A stretch of 5,339 nucleotides of DNA, from assembly GCA_946480705.1 (NCBI GenBank), contig CAMLLF010000326.1, positions 1 through 5,339 on the forward strand, written 5' to 3'. The stretch is from an uncultured Lysobacteraceae bacterium (lineage in GTDB: Bacteria; Pseudomonadota; Gammaproteobacteria; Xanthomonadales; Rhodanobacteraceae). How positions within the stretch are numbered: position 1 is the first letter of the stretch; every line of letters begins with the position of its first letter. Shown here piece after piece: positions 1 through 5,319 of this stretch. The notes beneath the pieces are model-generated. The model ran no database searches. It was not told where the DNA came from and saw only the letters and a program-made list of their open reading frames with translations. A program made the position numbers and the translations under genes.

Positions 1-428
1 CAGATTGCGACGAGGCCGAGCGAGAACGACCACTCGGCGTACTTGCGCACGGTCTCCATGACTTTCGAAACCTGCACGTTGGCCGAATTCAGATAGCGCG
101 TCTGCGCCAGCACCACGAGCAACACCGCGATCGCGAGCAGCAGCAGCTTGAGCGGATGCGTGTGGCGCTTGCGCACTCCGAAGACGTAGTCGCGCGCGAC
201 CTTGCCCGGGCCCGCGACGAGCCGCAGCGCAGACTGCAGCTGGTCGAGTTCGAACAGGCGCAGCTTTTCCCAGATCTCGCTGCGCACCGAACCGGCGCCG
301 ATGCGCCCCGCCTTCTTCTGGCCGCACTGCGCGCAGTGCGGCCCGTGGAGCGCGGCGCCGCAGTTGCGGCAGGTCGCCTCGGCGAAGAACGCATCCGACA
401 GGAATACGGGTTTGGCGGGAACGGTCAC
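1..428 (-). CDS. DUF3667-type zinc-ribbon membrane protein, copy 1 (C-terminus cut by window start)
   Basis: The reading frame is open for 142 codons from a GTG at 428 to the window edge, with no stop or frameshift. The N-terminus carries two CxxC pairs (CRNC and CAQC, residues 20-35), a zinc-ribbon knuckle. A basic stretch with GVRKRHTHPLK follows, then a leucine-rich transmembrane helix at about residues 93-110; a second helix begins where the sequence is cut. This zinc ribbon, GxRxx..PLxL motif and membrane helices are typical of the DUF3667 family, whose function is not known. The GTG start is chosen because copy 2 has the same start in the same context; neither has a clear Shine-Dalgarno. 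It aligns without gaps to 4201-4628, with about 48 base differences and only 8 residue changes (for example H34Q and Y82F). It diverges from the secreted-protein gene at 996. Confidence 0.85.
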   Translation of the reverse strand, partial: MTVPAKPVFLSDAFFAEATCRNCGAALHGPHCAQCGQKKAGRIGAGSVRSEIWEKLRLFELDQLQSALRLVAGPGKVARDYVFGVRKRHTHPLKLLLLAIAVLLVVLAQTRYLNSANVQVSKVMETVRKYAEWSFSLGLVAI

Positions 429-523
429 GGCGGCGGTCTGCGAGGGAGGTCCTCCGCCGTACGCGAAAGCGACGCGATTTCTTCGCCGCCGCCGCGGCGC
501 GGCTTCACTCGATCCCGTACAGC

Positions 524-540
524 AACGGTCGGCGACCGTT
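524..540. repeat. Perfect 7-bp inverted repeat with 3-base loop
   Basis: AACGGTC, loop GGC, then GACCGTT form a perfect hairpin or compact operator-like palindrome. It lies in the divergent intergenic region, 96 bases from the DUF3667 start codon. No T-run follows on either strand, so it is not a classical intrinsic terminator. The unit 2 intergenic region has no same-sequence counterpart but holds a different inverted repeat at 4747-4769. Confidence 0.4.
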
Positions 541-868
541 CCGCTGAAAGTGATGCTGAAGGTTCACCTGATGCAGAACGGGTTCGGACCGAGCGACCGA
601 CGATGGAAGCGTCGCTGTACCCCGGGCGCGCGATTGAGTCAGCAGGCAGGCGGCTTCCGGGACGTGTTCAGACCGTCTCTGGCGGCGCCGCAATCAACGC
701 TGGCCGACAAGGCCGGCGCGGACACGACGCGTTCGCTCGCAGCGTAGCCGCGGTGTGCGCGGCAACCGGCCGTCGAGGCGAACCCCGGTCACGGCTCATT
801 TGGCATGCAACTGCGGTCCGATTGCGCAGCCGATGCGCTGCAGCCAGACATGTCTCTCCGTTGCTCCG

Positions 869-926
869 TGATCCCTGACATTTGCGCAGACCGTATATGT
901 GGATACCGGTGCGATTGTCACATCGG
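869..926 (+). promoter_or_regulatory. Conserved upstream block of the secreted-protein gene, unit 1
   Basis: This 58-base block aligns without gaps to 5010-5067 at about 72 percent identity, while much of the intergenic region around it has diverged. The best shared core is TGTGGATACCG (898-908). It ends about 70 bases before the start codon, where a promoter or 5' leader would be expected. Elements such as CTGACA at 875-880 are not kept in the second copy, so I do not assign -35 or -10 boxes. The regulatory role is inferred from conservation and position only. Confidence 0.35.
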
Positions 927-995
927 ATAGTTCGAAGCCAGGCCGGAGCAGATCCGTCGGTGGTTTCTCCACTCACCCATTTCAGGTACACGACC

Positions 996-1835
996 ATGAT
1001 CCCCAAAATTCTGTCTTCTTCGCTCGCACTGCTGATGATGGCCATCGGAACGGCGCAGGCCGGCAACGCCGACTATCGCGTGTGGTATTTCGACGACAAC
1101 GGATTCCACCAGGAAGGCGACATCTCCGCCGGCCCTGGAGCCTCCCTGGTCCGCCCGGCCTGGGCCTGCGGCCGGCGTTTCACCAGTCCCGACTACTATC
1201 GCTGGGTCGATGAATACGGCAATACGATGTCCAGCGCGAACTTCAGCAAGGACGTGCATGTCTGGCTGCCCGGCGCCGGCTGTCCGTACAACGCGCTGAC
1301 GATCGAGTACCGCGATCACAGCCAGACTTTTCCGCATCAGCTCGGCGCGAGCTATATGGAGATTTCCACGAGTTCCGGAGGCGGCTGGATTGACGCCCAG
1401 GGCAAGATCCCGGCGTGCAATTGCCTTCCGGACTTCCCCATCAAGTTTCACGCGAACTGGAGCCTCGTCCCGTCGATCAGCGTCAGCCTGCGTGCCGACC
1501 TGGCCGATCCGCGGTGGCAATCGGTGATACTGCCGGCGCTGCGTGATCTGCAGACACGAGTCGGCGACCTCGCCGCTTCGCTCGCAGACCGGGTCGCGCT
1601 GCGTCGTCGCACGCTGCTGGACGGCCGCGAGGCGAGCGTGCGGGCTCTGGAAGACGCCGCCCAGGATGCGCTGGCCTCGGCGTCGAGAGATGCGGCATCG
1701 TGCACGTCGGCGGCCGCAAACCGTCAGTACGCGACGGCCTACCTTGCCTGCGGCCGCGCCGAAGCCAACGTCGCCACCGCGTCCACGCTGGCTGATGCGA
1801 TTCAGGACTCGATCGCTCCGCAGTCCGGCGAATGA
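996..1835 (+). CDS. Secreted protein of unknown family, copy 1
   Basis: The protein has 279 residues. The ATG at 996 is chosen because a Sec signal peptide starts there (MIPK, hydrophobic core LALLMMAIG, AQA cleavage site at residues 20-22) and because the paralogue at 5133 begins identically; in-frame codons upstream give no signal peptide. A weak AGGT lies 8 bases before the ATG. The mature part has an aromatic-rich, probably beta-structured N-terminal half (about residues 26-165, with YRVWYFDD, WACGRRF and HVWLPGAGC). An alanine/arginine-rich, probably helical or coiled-coil C-terminal half follows (about 168-275). Six cysteines (58, 96, 141, 143, 236, 252) could form disulphides in the periplasm. 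I recognise no known domain and assign no function. It diverges from DUF3667 copy 1, and the pair is repeated at the other end of the window, suggesting a functional link. The Rhs fragment begins shortly downstream. Confidence 0.85.
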   Translation: MIPKILSSSLALLMMAIGTAQAGNADYRVWYFDDNGFHQEGDISAGPGASLVRPAWACGRRFTSPDYYRWVDEYGNTMSSANFSKDVHVWLPGAGCPYNALTIEYRDHSQTFPHQLGASYMEISTSSGGGWIDAQGKIPACNCLPDFPIKFHANWSLVPSISVSLRADLADPRWQSVILPALRDLQTRVGDLAASLADRVALRRRTLLDGREASVRALEDAAQDALASASRDAASCTSAAANRQYATAYLACGRAEANVATASTLADAIQDSIAPQSGE

Positions 1836-1849
1836 ACGTAGTGCGCGAA

Positions 1850-1882
1850 GGGCGGCAAGGTTGACGTGCAAGCTTGCCGTCC
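1850..1882 (+). repeat. Strong hairpin at the secreted-protein/Rhs junction
   Basis: GGGCGGCAAG (1850-1859) pairs with CTTGCCGTCC (1873-1882) as a 10-bp RNA stem with one G-U pair and a 13-base loop. The loop side also holds the palindrome GCAAGCTTGC (1868-1877). It starts 15 bases after the secreted-protein stop, the right place for a transcription stop or 3'-end stabiliser, but no T-run follows, so a canonical intrinsic terminator is not supported. It also marks the approximate junction between resident DNA and the Rhs cassette. Confidence 0.45.
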
Positions 1883-1890
1883 GTTGCACG

Positions 1891-2538
1891 ATGCGCCGAA
1901 AGGTCGAGTGTCTTCCCTCGTCGTCGCGCTACTACGATCCGCTCATCGGGCGGTTCTTGAGCAACGATCCGGTAACGACCGACATGCAGTTGGGCGGCAA
2001 CTTCAATCGCTACTGGTACGCCAACAACAACCCCTATAAGAACATCGACCCCGACGGGCGCGAAGTGAAGTACGTTGGGTCCGAAACATATGTAGCTAAA
2101 GTCAAAGCTGACGTAGCATATGGCAGGAAAATTGAGAAGGGATTTGCACAGCGCATGTTGCAACTCGAGAGTTCAAAGAACGTGCATACAATATCGGACG
2201 CCAAAGGTCCGGACAGCCCGAGTAATCCCTTCAACTCCTCCGCATCGGATGGTATCAACGAGTCGAACGGGATTGGGGAGGGGACAGACATTTATTACGA
2301 TCCCTACAACAACACCCAGTCAAACGGCTACGAACGACCTGCACTTGCTGGACTTAGTCACGAGGTAAGCCATTCTGCGGAAGCAGATTCTGGCACCAAG
2401 AGTAGGAAGATCGAGTCAAATGGTCAGTCTTCCACGGAGAATAAGGCGGCTCGTGCTGCTGGGGACATGATCAAAGCAATTCAAAGGACGCCGCAGCCAA
2501 CTGCTGAGATCGACGAAAAGAACCCTAAAGTTGATTAA
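1891..2538 (+). CDS. Orphan Rhs tip: truncated Rhs core joined to a HExxH metallopeptidase toxin domain (M91-like)
   Basis: From the ATG at 1891 this gives 215 residues. Residues 13-56 are the end of the Rhs repeat-associated core (RYYDPLIGRFLSNDP, then WYANNNPYKNIDPDG). In full Rhs proteins this closes a shell of a thousand or more residues, all missing here. The variable toxin domain follows (about 57-215). GTDIYYDP and ERPALAGLSHEVSH (HEVSH at residues 157-161, nucleotides 2359-2373) give a zinc-metallopeptidase HExxH. With the downstream ENKAARAAGDMI segment this resembles M91/NleD-like toxins on Rhs tips; E183 is a possible third zinc ligand. The frame is open upstream to 1543, but that part overlaps the secreted-protein gene and is arginine-rich shadow. 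No Shine-Dalgarno precedes 1891 and TTG 1861 is an alternative, so independent expression is uncertain. It may be a silent cassette awaiting recombination with a full Rhs gene. The toxin part is AT-richer than its surroundings. The Rhs call is firm, the M91 assignment moderate. Confidence 0.8.
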   Translation: MRRKVECLPSSSRYYDPLIGRFLSNDPVTTDMQLGGNFNRYWYANNNPYKNIDPDGREVKYVGSETYVAKVKADVAYGRKIEKGFAQRMLQLESSKNVHTISDAKGPDSPSNPFNSSASDGINESNGIGEGTDIYYDPYNNTQSNGYERPALAGLSHEVSHSAEADSGTKSRKIESNGQSSTENKAARAAGDMIKAIQRTPQPTAEIDEKNPKVD

Positions 2539-2540
2539 TC

Positions 2541-2915
2541 GTGACTAGTAAAAATAAATTTGTATGTTTTTTATTATTCATTTTTTATCTTGTCGCGGTA
2601 GCTGGATGCCGCCAAGCTGGGCCGAAGACGCTCGATTACGCAGTGTTCAATGTGCAGCTTGAGCGCGTGCCGGACTTGATCAATGCTTCCCGCTCTCTAG
2701 GCGAAGGTAATCCATCGTTGATAGAAGATGCGTTGCAAAATGGATTGAAAAACGGGAAGCAGTTGACCTTCCTTCGCGTAGTTCCTGGTGCGGTGTATGA
2801 GTATTACGTGTTTCAGACGCACGGCATCGAGGATGTTTATGTCATTTATGCGGTGAAAAGCGGGCGGCTGCTTTATTCTTTCTCATACGCTGGCGAAGCT
2901 AATCCTCAGTTCTAG
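2541..2915 (+). CDS. Small lipoprotein, probable immunity protein to the Rhs toxin
   Basis: The protein has 124 residues and starts at GTG 2541, two bases after the toxin stop codon; no other start precedes the signal sequence. The N-terminus is a type II signal peptide: MTSKNK, a hydrophobic core to about residue 20, and lipobox VAGC with the lipidated cysteine at 23. Arginine at +2 predicts outer-membrane sorting by Lol. The mature part (about 101 residues) contains LDYAVFNVQLERVPDLI and ends in a beta-like YVIYAVKSGRLLYSFSYAG. I recognise no family. Assignment as immunity protein rests on context: immediately 3' of an Rhs toxin tip, with likely translational coupling and shared low GC. The first 60 bases are only about 23 percent GC by direct count, a sign of foreign origin. 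A periplasm-facing lipoprotein would imply that the toxin is met or acts in the periplasm. Confidence 0.75.
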   Translation: MTSKNKFVCFLLFIFYLVAVAGCRQAGPKTLDYAVFNVQLERVPDLINASRSLGEGNPSLIEDALQNGLKNGKQLTFLRVVPGAVYEYYVFQTHGIEDVYVIYAVKSGRLLYSFSYAGEANPQF

Positions 2916-2987
2916 TGCACTAGATGACGGATCGCTTTACACCCAGGCGATTCAACCGGGGTTTCTCAGTGATGGCCACTGCCCGTG

Positions 2988-3020
2988 GGGGCTGTCAAAC
3001 AAACTGTGTAACAGGCTTTT
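2988..3020. mobile_element. Possible terminal end of the IS256-family element
   Basis: GGCTGTCAAACAAACTGTG lies about 10 bases outside the transposase stop codon, where IS256-family elements carry their terminal inverted repeat, and its TGTCAAAC...TGTGTAAC composition fits such ends. No partner repeat is present in the window because the rest of the element is lost. The exact boundary cannot be set from one end. Confidence 0.4.
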
Positions 3021-3179
3021 TCACAGTGCAGCCAACGGCACACGCTCTTCACCGAACATCACCTGGAAGCTCTGCAGTGCAGGCTTCCAGTGATGGATCG
3101 CCGTCCAGTTTTTCGACGCTTCTCTGATCGCTAGAGTCAGTGACTTCAGCGCAAAATCGTCGTTCAGAAAGATGCGCCG
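3021..3179 (-). pseudogene. IS256-family transposase remnant (C-terminal about 52 residues)
   Basis: Reading leftwards to a TGA at 3021-3023, the frame encodes FLNDDFALKSLTLAIREASK, then NWTAIHHWKPALQSFQVMFG and EERVPLAAL. The pattern of N/D-D-x-A-x-K-x-L, LAIR, K-x-W, W-x-x-AL-x-x-F and F-x-E/D-R matches the extreme C-terminus of IS256-family (mutator-type) transposases, normally about 400 residues long. Upstream of roughly 3179 the frame turns into arginine-rich shadow of the methyltransferase gene, so the catalytic DDE region is gone and the element is dead. It sits between the toxin/immunity cassette and a conserved chromosomal gene. An insertion or deletion through an IS copy probably shaped this border. 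Confidence 0.7.
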
Positions 3180-3208
3180 GTCGCGCGTGTGTTCGGAACG
3201 AAGTGCCG

Positions 3209-3838
3209 ATGAACAACGACAAACCCCATTCCGCCGCCTGCGAACGCAATCGCGAGCCGATACTCGAAGTGCTGCGCGAGGCATTCCGCGACGCGCGCGA
3301 CGTGTTCGAGATCGGCAGCGGCACGGGCCAGCACGCGGTGCATTTCGCGGCGCATCTGCCGCATCTGCGCTGGCAGACGTCCGATCGCGCCGACAACCTG
3401 CCCGGCATCCGTGCCTGGCTCGCCGATGCGACGCTGCCGAACACGCCGGCGCCGGTGGAGCTCGACGTCGCGCAGGACGACTGGCCGACACGCGCCTGCG
3501 ATGCCGTGTTCAGCGCGAACACCTTGCACATCATGAGCTGGAACGAAGTCGAGCGGATGTTCGCCGGCATCGCCGCCTGCCTGCGCGCCGGCGGCGTCCT
3601 CGCGATCTACGGTCCGTTCAATGTCGACAGACGTTTCACGAGCGACAGCAACGAAGCCTTCGACCGCGCGCTGCGCGCCGCCGCGCCGCATCGCGGCATT
3701 CGCGATACGGCCGAGGTCGATGCGCTCGCGGCGAGGCATGGTCTCGTCCTCGTCGCCGATCACGCGATGCCGGCTAACAATCGCTGCCGCATTTGGCGCC
3801 GCGTTGCGGCATTGGATGAACCGGCGCGCGGCGGCTGA
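3209..3838 (+). CDS. DUF938-family SAM-dependent methyltransferase
   Basis: The protein has 209 residues, the usual family length. The ATG at 3209 is chosen because the family begins close to KPHSAACERNREPILEVL; the in-frame extension to 3140 runs into the IS remnant and has no family-like sequence. A purine-rich GAACGAAG lies shortly upstream. FEIGSGTGQHAVHFA (about residues 33-47) is methyltransferase motif I, the SAM-binding glycine-rich loop. LDVAQDDWP is near the motif II/III region and FSANTLHIMSW is the family's motif IV signature. YGPFNVDRRFTSDSNEAFD and HAMPANNRCRIWRR are also hallmarks of DUF938 (PF06080; relative of human METTL26). The substrate is unknown. It converges on DUF3667 copy 2 with one base between the two stop codons. 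The IS remnant ends about 30 bases upstream, so its original promoter may have been lost or replaced. Confidence 0.92.
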   Translation: MNNDKPHSAACERNREPILEVLREAFRDARDVFEIGSGTGQHAVHFAAHLPHLRWQTSDRADNLPGIRAWLADATLPNTPAPVELDVAQDDWPTRACDAVFSANTLHIMSWNEVERMFAGIAACLRAGGVLAIYGPFNVDRRFTSDSNEAFDRALRAAAPHRGIRDTAEVDALAARHGLVLVADHAMPANNRCRIWRRVAALDEPARGG

Positions 3839-3839
3839 A

Positions 3840-4628
3840 TCAGGCGGCCGCACGCGCCAGCGCGAACTTCACGAGCAGCCACGCATAGGCGTACACGAGC
3901 AGTTTCTTGGTGGCGACGAAGACGGCGCCGGCGAGGACGAGCCGCCACCACTGGCGGCGCAGGTCGACGAGAAAGAACTGCGCGAGCGCGAGCAGCACGA
4001 TGGCCGGCTCGATGAGGCCCATGTACACGCCGGACCACTGTTTGTGCCAGGCCAGCCAAGCGGGCGTGCGCAGGACGAGCAGCGGCAGCTGGTTCGCGAT
4101 GTTGGCCACGATGATGACGAAGTGCGCATACAGCGCGAGCACGAGGTGCTCGACCGCGTTGAAGCCCAGACGCCGGCGGAAGCCGGCCATCGACGCGCAC
4201 CAGATCGCGACGAGGCCGAGCGAGAACGACCACTCGGCGTATTTGCGCACGGTCTCCATGACCTTGGAGACCTGCACGTTGGCCGAATTCAGATAGCGGG
4301 TCTGCGCGAGCACCACGAGCAGCACCGCGATCGCGAGCAGCAGCAGCTTGAGTGGATGCGTGTGACGCTTGCGCACGCCGTAGACGTAGTCGCGCGCGAC
4401 CTTGCCAGGACCGACGACGAGACGCAGGGTCGACTGCAGCTGGTCGAGTTCGAACAGGCGCAGCTTCTCCCAGGCCTCGCTGCGTACCGAGCCAAGGCCG
4501 ATGCGGCCGGCCTTCTTCTGCCCGCAGTGCGCGCAGTGCGGACCGTGCAGTGCAGCGCCGCAGTTGCGGCAGACGGCTTCGGCGAAGAAGGCGTCGGACA
4601 GAATGACGGGCTTGGCGGGAACAGTCAC
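3840..4628 (-). CDS. DUF3667-type zinc-ribbon membrane protein, copy 2 (complete)
   Basis: The complete protein has 262 residues from a GTG at 4628. Cysteines 20, 23, 32 and 35 (CRNC, CAHC) form a zinc ribbon at the N-terminus, as in DUF3667. A cytosolic basic linker follows, with the family-like YVYGVRKRHTHPLKL (about residues 81-95). There are about five hydrophobic helices: 93-110, 132-150, 160-178, 200-221 and 231-252. It is therefore an inner-membrane protein of unknown biochemical role with a small metal-binding head. The TGA at 3840-3842 is one base from the DUF938 stop, so the genes converge and any terminators must lie inside the opposite coding sequence. No Shine-Dalgarno is visible before the GTG; the start is supported by its conservation in copy 1. 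The long plus-strand frames across this gene are shadows. Confidence 0.9.
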   Translation of the reverse strand: MTVPAKPVILSDAFFAEAVCRNCGAALHGPHCAHCGQKKAGRIGLGSVRSEAWEKLRLFELDQLQSTLRLVVGPGKVARDYVYGVRKRHTHPLKLLLLAIAVLLVVLAQTRYLNSANVQVSKVMETVRKYAEWSFSLGLVAIWCASMAGFRRRLGFNAVEHLVLALYAHFVIIVANIANQLPLLVLRTPAWLAWHKQWSGVYMGLIEPAIVLLALAQFFLVDLRRQWWRLVLAGAVFVATKKLLVYAYAWLLVKFALARAAA

Positions 4629-4746
4629 GGCGGCGCTCGGCGAAGGAAGTCCCCGGGCGGTACGCGAAACGGCGCAGTTTCCTCCGTGCGGACACCGGCC
4701 GAACGGCCGCGGCCGCTTCCGTCGATCGTCGTGCGCCTAAGGGGCG

Positions 4747-4769
4747 GACACCTGTCGAGCCCAGGTGTC
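4747..4769. repeat. Perfect 8-bp inverted repeat with 7-base loop
   Basis: GACACCTG, loop TCGAGCC, then CAGGTGTC. It lies 119 bases from the DUF3667 copy 2 start, in a place roughly matching the inverted repeat of unit 1 but with a different sequence. It lacks a T-run. It could be an operator or an RNA hairpin; nothing in the sequence decides between these. Confidence 0.4.
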
Positions 4770-5009
4770 ACGAGACGGGAGGCATGTGTCATGTCGGATC
4801 GATGGGAAACGAATCTGGCGAGCGGCATGTCTGCGCGCGCGGACGATCACGACCTGCGTGCGGCACGCACTTGCGGGCTGGGGTGCACTGCTGCCGAAGC
4901 GCAGGCGGCGTCGCCATCGGCGCGCACCGGAGGGCGCGCGTGCGCAGCGCGCGCAGCGGTCCTCACGGTATGCCGGGCGCGCCCGACCGAGGTGAATTTT
5001 GCAGATTGA

Positions 5010-5067
5010 TGATCCGTGAAGTTTGTCCGGATCGTACGTGTGGATACCGATGCATATGACGCACCGG
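5010..5067 (+). promoter_or_regulatory. Conserved upstream block of the secreted-protein gene, unit 2
   Basis: This is the counterpart of 869-926, with about 42 of 58 bases identical and no gaps, including TGTGGATACCG (5039-5049). It lies about 65 bases before the start codon. Conservation between diverged paralogous units suggests a promoter, regulator site or leader element; the exact role is not shown. Confidence 0.35.
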
Positions 5068-5132
5068 ACGGCCGGCCCGGCTGCGAAGCACGCCCGGCTC
5101 GCCCTTCCTCTCACCTTTTCAGGTACACGCCC

Positions 5133-5319
5133 ATGATCTCCCGACTTCTTTCCTCCACGCTCACGCTCATGATGATGGCCATCGGAACCGCGCACGCCGA
5201 TTATCGCGTGTGGTACTTCGACGACGACGGATTCCACCAGGAAGGCGACATTTCCGCCGGTTCCGGACCCGCGCTGGTCCGCCCGGGCTGGGCCTGCGGC
5301 CGGCGCTTCAGCAGCCCCG
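5133..5319 (+). CDS. Secreted protein of unknown family, copy 2 (N-terminal fragment, cut by contig end)
   Basis: Sixty-two native residues are visible from the ATG at 5133, preceded by AGGT as in copy 1. The signal peptide (MISRLLSS, core LTLMMMAIG, AHA at residues 20-22) leads directly into DYRVWYFDDDGFHQEGDISA. About 49 of 62 aligned residues match copy 1; copy 2 lacks three residues (GNA) just after the cleavage site. Cysteine and tryptophan in WACGRRF are kept. The reading frame continues for a few codons past 5319, but those bases are sequencing adapter and must not be translated. Its full length and C-terminus are unknown. Confidence 0.85.

Larger units (their letters stand above)
429..995. 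other. Divergent intergenic region, unit 1
   Basis: This 567-bp gap separates the divergent DUF3667 and secreted-protein genes and should hold both promoters. I see no convincing gene in it; open frames here are arginine-rich shadows of GC-rich DNA. The 45 bases nearest the DUF3667 start resemble the matching part of unit 2 (4629-4671), and 869-926 resembles 5010-5067. The middle is poorly conserved and 63 bp longer than in unit 2. It contains the inverted repeat at 524-540. No sigma-70 promoter could be placed with confidence. Confidence 0.6.
4629..5132. other. Divergent intergenic region, unit 2
   Basis: This 504-bp gap corresponds to 429-995 of unit 1 and separates DUF3667 copy 2 from secreted-protein copy 2. 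I see no gene in it. Both ends are similar to unit 1 while the centre is not. It contains the inverted repeat at 4747-4769 and the conserved block at 5010-5067. Promoters for both genes should be here, but no box was assigned. Confidence 0.6.

Noticed and set aside
156..878. 240-residue open frame on the plus strand
   Set aside because: It covers the antisense of DUF3667 copy 1 and intergenic DNA; no counterpart frame is conserved through the unit 2 intergenic region.
882..995. Upstream extension of the secreted-protein gene
   Set aside because: The extension has no signal-like sequence and would bury the signal peptide that starts at 996; copy 2 also starts at the equivalent ATG.
918..1889. 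323-residue open frame on the minus strand
   Set aside because: It is antisense to the secreted-protein gene, arginine-rich, without signal or domain. The plus-strand frame has a signal peptide and a conserved paralogue.
1543..1890. N-terminal extension of the Rhs fragment frame
   Set aside because: It overlaps the secreted-protein gene out of frame and reads as arginine-rich shadow with no Rhs repeats.
2916..2987. Possible terminator after the lipoprotein gene
   Set aside because: Only a weak 4-bp stem (CCAC/GTGG) was found, with no T-run.
2924..3127. 67-residue open frame after the lipoprotein gene
   Set aside because: It runs antisense through the IS256 remnant and shows no recognisable sequence or ribosome-binding site.
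3140..3208. Longer start for the DUF938 gene
   Set aside because: The extra 23 residues come from the transposase remnant read antisense and have no DUF938 similarity.
3621..5009. 462-residue open frame on the plus strand
   Set aside because: It is the antisense shadow of DUF3667 copy 2 and its upstream region; the composition is arginine/glutamate/histidine-rich with no family motif, whereas the minus strand has a clear zinc ribbon and membrane helices.
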